This document shows positions 59,123 through 64,000 of a stretch of 64,000 nucleotides of DNA, one piece after another (position 1 is the stretch's first letter; each line of letters begins with the position of its first letter). The translations under genes were made by a program, and so were the position numbers. The notes below the pieces were generated by a model, which did no database searches, was not told the DNA's origin, and saw nothing but the letters and a program-made list of their open reading frames with translations. The stretch lies in the NCBI RefSeq assembly GCF_013002705.1, contig NZ_JABEND010000008.1, forward strand, positions 1 through 64,000. The letters run 5' to 3'. Source of the DNA: Nakamurella aerolata. GTDB lineage: Bacteria > Actinomycetota > Actinomycetes > Mycobacteriales > Nakamurellaceae.

Positions 59123-60685
59123 CTAGCCGCGAGCGCCGGGCAATCGCGCCACCCGCTGGCCAGGCGCGAACGGCCCGCGCACCGAGCCAGAAGGCCCGGT
59201 CGATGCGCCCGGCAGCCGGGGCGGACGCTGGCCGGCCACAGCCGGACTGTGCACGGACGTCGGCGACGGCTGTGCCGGTGCGCGGGTCGGACCGGTACGT
59301 ACCGCGTAATCGAGGGCCGCCGACGAGTACCAGCCTCGGCGCACTTGCTTGGCCTGCGCGCTACCCAACACCGGCGCTTCACCGGCTTTGCGGGCGCTGC
59401 CGTCGAACGGGTGCGTTCCGGCCGTCGCATACTTCTTGGCGTTGTACCGGGTGATGCCGGCTTTGCCGGCCGCGGTGGCCGGCGCCGCGACCGAGTACAT
59501 CCGGTCGTACCACTTGGCATTCGGGTCGTTCCAATACTTCACGGCCTTGTACTCGCCGTTGACGAAGTTGCCCGAGTTGGTGGCGATCGCCTGGACGTTC
59601 TTGGCACGCTGGCCGAGACCGGGAACTTTGACGCCGGTGACAGCCAGAGCGGCGTCGGCGAAGTTCTTGTTCTTGATGTCGTTGGCGGCCTGGTACGTCG
59701 TTTGGCCGGCGACGTAATACGAGCCAACGGTTTCCGCCTTCGACATGAACGGGTCGATGGCGCGGGCGCCCCTGGCAAACTTGCCCATCTTGCCCGTCGC
59801 GGAGAGCAGCCGCAGGCTGCGTCCGCCTGGAATCAGCCCGACCGCGTCGATGCCGATCTGCGACCAGCTCATCCCTGGAACGCCGGAAAGCTTCATCAGC
59901 ACGTCCAGACCGAGGGCGATACCTCCGGCGACCAGTGCGATCGGCCCCATGACGACGTTGAGGCCAGGAACGAACGACAGCACGGTCGCGATCGCGGCGA
60001 CGGTCTTGAGCACCGCCGAGATCATCTTCAGCGTGCCGGCGTGACTGACCACAAAGTCTTTGATGCCCTGCCACTTGCGTTCCAGCCAGCCCGGCGGGCT
60101 GTCCGGACGGAGCGCCTTCGCGTCGTTGATCTGCCCGTTCAGCGTGCGCACCGCGGCGTCGTGTTCACGGAGGATTTGCGCCGCCTCACCCTCGATGTTG
60201 TGCAGCGTGGTTCGAGCGTTGCTCAGCGCGGTCTGCTTGGCGCCGACCTGCGACACATAGCCGTCAGCCGGCAGTTTCTCTCCGGGGTCGAGCAGCTGCT
60301 GTTGGGACTTGCGCGATTGGGCGTGGGTACTGTCGGCCCGCCTGGCCGACCCGAGCGCGGTGTTGGCGTTGCTCACCGCGGTCTGCTGGCTGGTGTAGCG
60401 CAGCGCCACCGACTGCATCCTGCGCTGCAAGCCCTCGAGAGTGCCGGCGTAGGTGACCAGCGCCGCGCCCACCATGGTCCAGGCCCGGTCCACCTTGTCC
60501 AACCGCGGCGGCAGACCCTCCTTGTACGCATTGACCAGGTCGACCAGTTCCTGACCCATGCACTCATTGGTCTGCAGCGTCCTGATGCCACCGCCGGCGG
60601 TCGCGGCGTCACCACCGAAGGTGTTCCACGCCAAGCCGGATGCTCTGATGCTGGTCGGGTCGCCGCTCAAGGTCAGCTGAACCAC
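59123..60685 (-). CDS. WXG/LXG-like secreted-protein candidate, paralogue 2
   Basis: 520-residue paralogue of the gene at 57246. The N-terminal 180 residues match closely (VVQLTLSGDPTSIRASGLAWN; ADSTHAQSRKSQQQ; DGYVSQVGAKQTALSNA), the hydrophobic middle and DIGIDAxGxIPGGR-type motif (here IGIDAVGLIPGGRSL) are conserved, and the last 200 residues differ, ending in Pro/Arg-rich repeats (RPPRLPGAS, RVARLPGARG). GTG 60685 has AGGAGGTG upstream and aligns with the start of paralogue 1. Conserved head plus variable end is the layout of polymorphic toxins, but no toxin or immunity gene is recognised. Confidence 0.6.
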   Translation of the reverse strand: MVQLTLSGDPTSIRASGLAWNTFGGDAATAGGGIRTLQTNECMGQELVDLVNAYKEGLPPRLDKVDRAWTMVGAALVTYAGTLEGLQRRMQSVALRYTSQQTAVSNANTALGSARRADSTHAQSRKSQQQLLDPGEKLPADGYVSQVGAKQTALSNARTTLHNIEGEAAQILREHDAAVRTLNGQINDAKALRPDSPPGWLERKWQGIKDFVVSHAGTLKMISAVLKTVAAIATVLSFVPGLNVVMGPIALVAGGIALGLDVLMKLSGVPGMSWSQIGIDAVGLIPGGRSLRLLSATGKMGKFARGARAIDPFMSKAETVGSYYVAGQTTYQAANDIKNKNFADAALAVTGVKVPGLGQRAKNVQAIATNSGNFVNGEYKAVKYWNDPNAKWYDRMYSVAAPATAAGKAGITRYNAKKYATAGTHPFDGSARKAGEAPVLGSAQAKQVRRGWYSSAALDYAVRTGPTRAPAQPSPTSVHSPAVAGQRPPRLPGASTGPSGSVRGPFAPGQRVARLPGARG

Positions 60686-60934
60686 CGCTGACACCTCCTG
60701 GGGAGTCGCACTGTTGTTGATCAACCGCGGCGATCGGTCACCGTGGCTCCCCCCCGCGACCGATTGTGGTGGTGGCAGTGCGACTGCGGTAGCCGGCCGG
60801 CGGCAAATCGGTTGGGCAGTGTTCCCCTACCCATCCGGACGCACGTCCCGACGGATCTGCCAGACCTTGCTGATCCCTTACTTCACCGTGCTATGTGACC
60901 CGTCGCTGCTGACGGTCCGGGCTGCACCGCGCGA

Positions 60935-61831
60935 CTACTTCACCGAGCCGGACATCATCCCGGAGATGAAGTAGCGACCGAGCACGATGTAGATCACCAG
61001 AGTCGGGGCCGAGGCGATCAGCGCACCCGCCATCGACGAGGCGTAGTCGGGGTTCTGTCCACCGGAAAGCTGTTGCAGCGCATAGGTTACCGGCCCGTTG
61101 GACGGCTGCGACAGGAACAGCGCGAACAAGAAATCGTTCCACGCGGAGGTGAACTGCCAGATCAGCGTCACCACGAATCCGGGGATGGACACCGGCAGCA
61201 CGATGGACGTATAGGTCTTCCACATACCGGCACCGTCGACCCGCGCCGCCTCGAGAATCTCGTTGGGCACCGCGGTGGCGTAGTAGTTGCGGAAGATCAG
61301 GGTGCAGATCGGGATGCCGAAAACGGTGTGCACCAGCATCAGGGTGACAACGCCCTGGCCGAGGCCGAGATCCTGAGACACCAACTGCTGCAACGGGATC
61401 ATGATGGCCGGGTACGGCAGGAACATGCCGAACAGGAAGAACGTGAAAACGATGTTGGCGCCGGGGAAGCGCCACTTGGAGAACACGAACCCGTTCATCG
61501 AGCCGAGAATCGACGACACCACCGCCGCCACCGACGCGATCGCCAGCGAGCGGACCAGCGGAGCGGCCAGCGCGTCCCAGGCCTTGCTCCAGCCGTCCCA
61601 GCTCCAGTGCATCGGCAGGTTCCAGGCGCGGCTGGTGGAGATCTCACCGGCCGGCTTGAAGCTGGTCACGATCATCACGTACAGCGGCACCAGCACAATC
61701 ACCGCGAAGACGATCAGCAGCACGTACCGCACGGTGGTGGCGATCGGTGACGGCGGCGCGGTGGCGCCGCCCTTGGTCGCGTCGCCCTTGGCGGGGGCCT
61801 CGAGCTGGGTATCGATGGTGGCCGTCGTCAT
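60935..61831 (-). CDS. Carbohydrate ABC importer permease, MalG-like
   Basis: 298-residue permease with six helices. Seen: RYVLLIVFAVIVLVPLYVMIVTSFKPAGEI first helix region, the EAA coupling loop YATAVPNEILEAARVDGAGMWKTY at about 185-210, and TSAWNDFLFALFLSQPSN, typical of MalG/CUT1 systems. ATG 61831 fits. It follows the MalF-like permease by 3 bp. Import is inward, ATP-driven by an ATPase that is not encoded here (often a shared MsiK). Confidence 0.93.
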   Translation of the reverse strand: MTTATIDTQLEAPAKGDATKGGATAPPSPIATTVRYVLLIVFAVIVLVPLYVMIVTSFKPAGEISTSRAWNLPMHWSWDGWSKAWDALAAPLVRSLAIASVAAVVSSILGSMNGFVFSKWRFPGANIVFTFFLFGMFLPYPAIMIPLQQLVSQDLGLGQGVVTLMLVHTVFGIPICTLIFRNYYATAVPNEILEAARVDGAGMWKTYTSIVLPVSIPGFVVTLIWQFTSAWNDFLFALFLSQPSNGPVTYALQQLSGGQNPDYASSMAGALIASAPTLVIYIVLGRYFISGMMSGSVK

Positions 61832-61834
61832 GAC

Positions 61835-62857
61835 TCAGATCCCCTGCTTCTTCTCGACCCTGCGGGTGTAGATCAGGTACGGCACAACGAAGATGGCCAC
61901 CACCACCAGAATCATCGTGGCGTTCGCCGCGGCCCGCCCGTACTGGTAGCTGGACAGCTGCGCCCACAGCAGCGTCGCCGGCACCCCGGCGACGTAGGAG
62001 TTGGCGCCGGCCAGCGCGTAGATCAGGTCGAACATCTTCATCGACATGTGGCCGATGATGATCAGCGCACTCAGCGCGACCGGCGACAGCTGCGGGAACA
62101 GGATGTAACGGTAGATCCGGAACTCGCTGGCGCCGTCCATCCTGGCGGCCTCGCGCTGGTCCTCGGAGATGCCGCGGAAGCCGGCAAGGAACAGCGCCAT
62201 GATGTAGCCGGACAGCTGCCAGATGGCCGGCATCGCCATCGCCACCATGTTGAACTTCGAGTTGCTGGAGAACCATTCGTTCTGCAGGCCGGACAGTCCG
62301 ATGTTCTGAAAAAGTTGGTTGAGGCCAACGGCATTCGGGCCCATCGCCGGACTCAGCAACCACTTCCACGCCACTGCGGCGGCGATGAACGACACCGCCA
62401 TCGGGAACAGGTAGATGCCGCGGAACAAGCCCTCACCCTTCGGCGCCTTCTCCAGCAGCACCGCCCAGATGATGCCGAACAGCATGGTGCCGACCAGGAA
62501 TGCCACCGTCAGCACCAGCAGGTTCCACCAGGCGTGGGTGTAGTTCGAGTCGTTCAGCAGCCGCTCGTAGTTGTCGAAACCTATGTAACGGACCTTGAGC
62601 AACCGGCTGTTGGAGTTGCGGTTGGTGAAGCTGGTCAGCAGGTTCCGGACGATCAGGTAGTAGATGAAGACGCCCATCAGGATGATCGACGGCAGCACCA
62701 GCAGAAAGCCTGGCACCCAGGTCGGCATCCCGCGCCGTGGCTCGGGTTTCGCGGAAGCGGCGCCCGCGCCGGACGTCCGGCCCGACGACGGTGGTGGTGC
62801 CGATGGTGTCGGTTCGGACGGCGTCGGCTGAGTCGACGGCGCTGCGGTATCGGGCAT
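61835..62857 (-). CDS. Carbohydrate ABC importer permease, MalF-like
   Basis: 340-residue permease. Seen: Pro/Ser-rich cytoplasmic start, first helix WVPGFLLVLPSIILMGVFIYYL, SFTNRNSNSRLLKVRYIGFDNY, the coupling loop FRGISEDQREAARMDGASEFRIYRY, and the last helices to EKKQGI. ATG 62857 has GGAG six bases upstream; a GTG 12 bases earlier is also open. Second gene of binding protein-MalF-MalG. The lack of an ATPase gene is normal for actinobacterial CUT1 operons. Confidence 0.93.
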   Translation of the reverse strand: MPDTAAPSTQPTPSEPTPSAPPPSSGRTSGAGAASAKPEPRRGMPTWVPGFLLVLPSIILMGVFIYYLIVRNLLTSFTNRNSNSRLLKVRYIGFDNYERLLNDSNYTHAWWNLLVLTVAFLVGTMLFGIIWAVLLEKAPKGEGLFRGIYLFPMAVSFIAAAVAWKWLLSPAMGPNAVGLNQLFQNIGLSGLQNEWFSSNSKFNMVAMAMPAIWQLSGYIMALFLAGFRGISEDQREAARMDGASEFRIYRYILFPQLSPVALSALIIIGHMSMKMFDLIYALAGANSYVAGVPATLLWAQLSSYQYGRAAANATMILVVVAIFVVPYLIYTRRVEKKQGI

Positions 62858-63089
62858 GCTGTTCTCCACAGGGCTAGGCGATCACAGGTAGTTCATCAGA
62901 CCGGGCGGCCGGTGGCGACCGCTACTGCTGCTGGCTGGGTGTCGGCTGAATGCCGGTGCCGGTGACGACGACGGCCGTCATGCCAACGGGGCCGGCCCCA
63001 CGCACGTCCGGTGCGGACGCCCGCGGGACCAGCCCCGTCGCTGTCTTGCCGTCGACCGCGCGACGATCAGCCGCGCGCAATCGGGTGGG

Positions 63090-64000
63090 TCAGCCGCCCA
63101 GCGCGTCGGACGCGGCGTTCACCAGATCGCTCTGGAAGGCGCCGGTGTCCCTGGTCGACATGAACTTGCTGGTGGCCTGCTGGATGGCGGTCAGCCACGC
63201 CACCGGCACCGCGGCACCGTGGGCGATCGACGAAACGATCTTGTCTTTCTTGAACTCGCCCATGGCCCACTGCTGGTACGGCGGGAAGATGTCGGCGCTG
63301 ATGTCGGTGCGCGCCGGGATCGAACCCTTGGCCAGGTTGAACGCGGTCTGGCCTTCCTTGGAACCGATGGTGTTCAGCCAATCCTTGGTGCCGCCGGGGT
63401 TCGGGGCGCCCTTGGGCAGGGTGAACGAGTCGGCGAGGAAGTCGTAGACACCCTCCTGGCCTGGAACGGCCCAGTAGGAGTAGTCGACGCCGTCCTTCTT
63501 GCCCTTGCTGGTGAACTCAGCGACGGCCCAGTCACCCATCACGTTGTAGCCGGCCTTGCCCTCGATCACCATGTCGGTGGCCGGCGGCCAGTCGTCACCG
63601 TCGGCCGCTTTGTTGGCGTAGGTGAGCAGCTTGGCGTAGTCGTCGATGGCGGTCTTGACCTTCGGGTCGTCCCACTTGGTGGAGCCGTCGAACAGACCGG
63701 AGTAGGCGTCGGGCCCGAGGTCGGAGATCAGCACCGTCTCGAACAGCTCGACCTGGGTCCAGGTGCCACCGATCGACAGCGGGGTGGCGATGCCGGAGGC
63801 CTTGACCTTGTCGAGGTCGGCGATCCAGCTCTTGATGTCGGTCGGGGCCTTCTTCGGGTCGATGCCGGCCTTGGTCAGCACATCGTTGTTGACCCACACC
63901 ACGTTGGCGCGGTGGATGTTCGACGGCACCGAGTAGATCTTGCCGTCGACGGTGAGCCGGTCCAGCAGGTCCTTCGGGAAAACCTTCTCGCCGCCGAGAC
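63090..64000 (-). CDS. Carbohydrate ABC importer substrate-binding protein, partial (5' end off window)
   Basis: The visible 302 residues are the C-terminal three quarters of an SBP_bac_1-type sugar-binding protein; the frame runs open to the window edge (LGGEKVFPKDLLDRLTVDGK). Seen: GKIYSVPSNIHRANVVWVNNDVLTKAG, SWIADLDKVKASGIATPLSIGG, MVIEGKAGYNVMGDWAVAEF and QQATSKFM near the end. Aromatic residues on both lobes would stack on sugar. The start, signal peptide and lipobox are outside. It precedes the two permeases by 232 bp. Closeness to galE/galK suggests a galactoside, which is inference. Confidence 0.93.
   Translation of the reverse strand, partial: LGGEKVFPKDLLDRLTVDGKIYSVPSNIHRANVVWVNNDVLTKAGIDPKKAPTDIKSWIADLDKVKASGIATPLSIGGTWTQVELFETVLISDLGPDAYSGLFDGSTKWDDPKVKTAIDDYAKLLTYANKAADGDDWPPATDMVIEGKAGYNVMGDWAVAEFTSKGKKDGVDYSYWAVPGQEGVYDFLADSFTLPKGAPNPGGTKDWLNTIGSKEGQTAFNLAKGSIPARTDISADIFPPYQQWAMGEFKKDKIVSSIAHGAAVPVAWLTAIQQATSKFMSTRDTGAFQSDLVNAASDALGG

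Noticed and set aside
57246-60685. Phage tail or tape-measure proteins
   Set aside because: No other phage genes nearby, two tandem paralogues with WXG-like heads and independent ribosome-binding sites fit secreted paralogues better.

Overview
The window is chromosomal DNA from a high-GC actinobacterium. The evidence is the strong G/C bias at third codon positions, frequent GTG starts, chained ATGA/GTGA/TGATG start-stop overlaps, TANNNT-type -10 boxes, and actinobacterial gene types: a DppC-DppD fusion, actinobacterial-type dynamins, a GT87 mannosyltransferase and paired peptidoglycan-binding domains. A Nakamurella/Frankia-type relative is my guess; no rRNA or other phylogenetic marker is present. 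I see no tRNA, rRNA, CRISPR array or prophage. The only transposase is the first 24 codons of an IS3-type OrfA at the left edge.

Region by region. 0-4 kb: IS fragment, MarR regulator with a three-half-site operator, a DUF3533/YhgE-like membrane protein divergent from a TetR regulator, and tandem TetR-type operators between them. 4.5-8.5 kb: a tightly coupled operon of ABC-2 exporter ATPase, permease, NarL/LiaS-type sensor kinase and response regulator. 8.5-9.9 kb: Mug-type DNA glycosylase and a TerD protein. 10.1-24.3 kb: a peptide/ester utilisation block made of a secreted S15-type hydrolase, a dipeptide ABC importer (lipoprotein, permease, permease-ATPase fusion, second ATPase carrying an in-frame duplicated 96-bp repeat), two HSL-type esterases around a LacI regulator, and a convergent S9 peptidase. 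24.4-37.5 kb, almost all minus strand: a calcium-repeat-like secreted or surface protein, a LysR remnant, dynamin A, a lower-GC thioredoxin-lipoprotein island with a possible 33-aa peptide, a TetR/FAD-monooxygenase pair, a VOC protein, then a GrpE-like protein, dynamin B and a membrane-anchored Hsp70. 37.9-46.5 kb: an ABC-2 transporter pair, trmB, an RHH/VOC pair, a second S9 peptidase and a GT87 glycosyltransferase. 46.5-49.4 kb: carboxyltransferase and CoA-transferase. 49.8-53.5 kb: three secreted peptidoglycan-targeted enzymes with the same double PG-binding module but different catalytic ends. 53.9-57.2 kb: DeoR regulator, galE, galK. 57.2-60.7 kb: two paralogous WXG/LXG-like proteins. 60.9-64 kb: a sugar ABC importer whose binding protein runs off the window.

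The most unusual system is the Hsp70-dynamin-GrpE set. An Hsp70 ATPase domain sits on a single transmembrane helix with an extracytoplasmic domain in place of the substrate-binding domain. Its start codon side lies upstream of a dynamin GTPase coupled by an ATGA overlap, then a GrpE-like protein, with a second dynamin about 5 kb further downstream. It looks like an envelope-stress or membrane-remodelling machine. Other notable features are large palindromes sharing a CCAGT(G/C)GCC core, a 303-bp identical tract between two cell-wall enzyme genes, and short tandem repeats next to the cell-wall enzyme genes.
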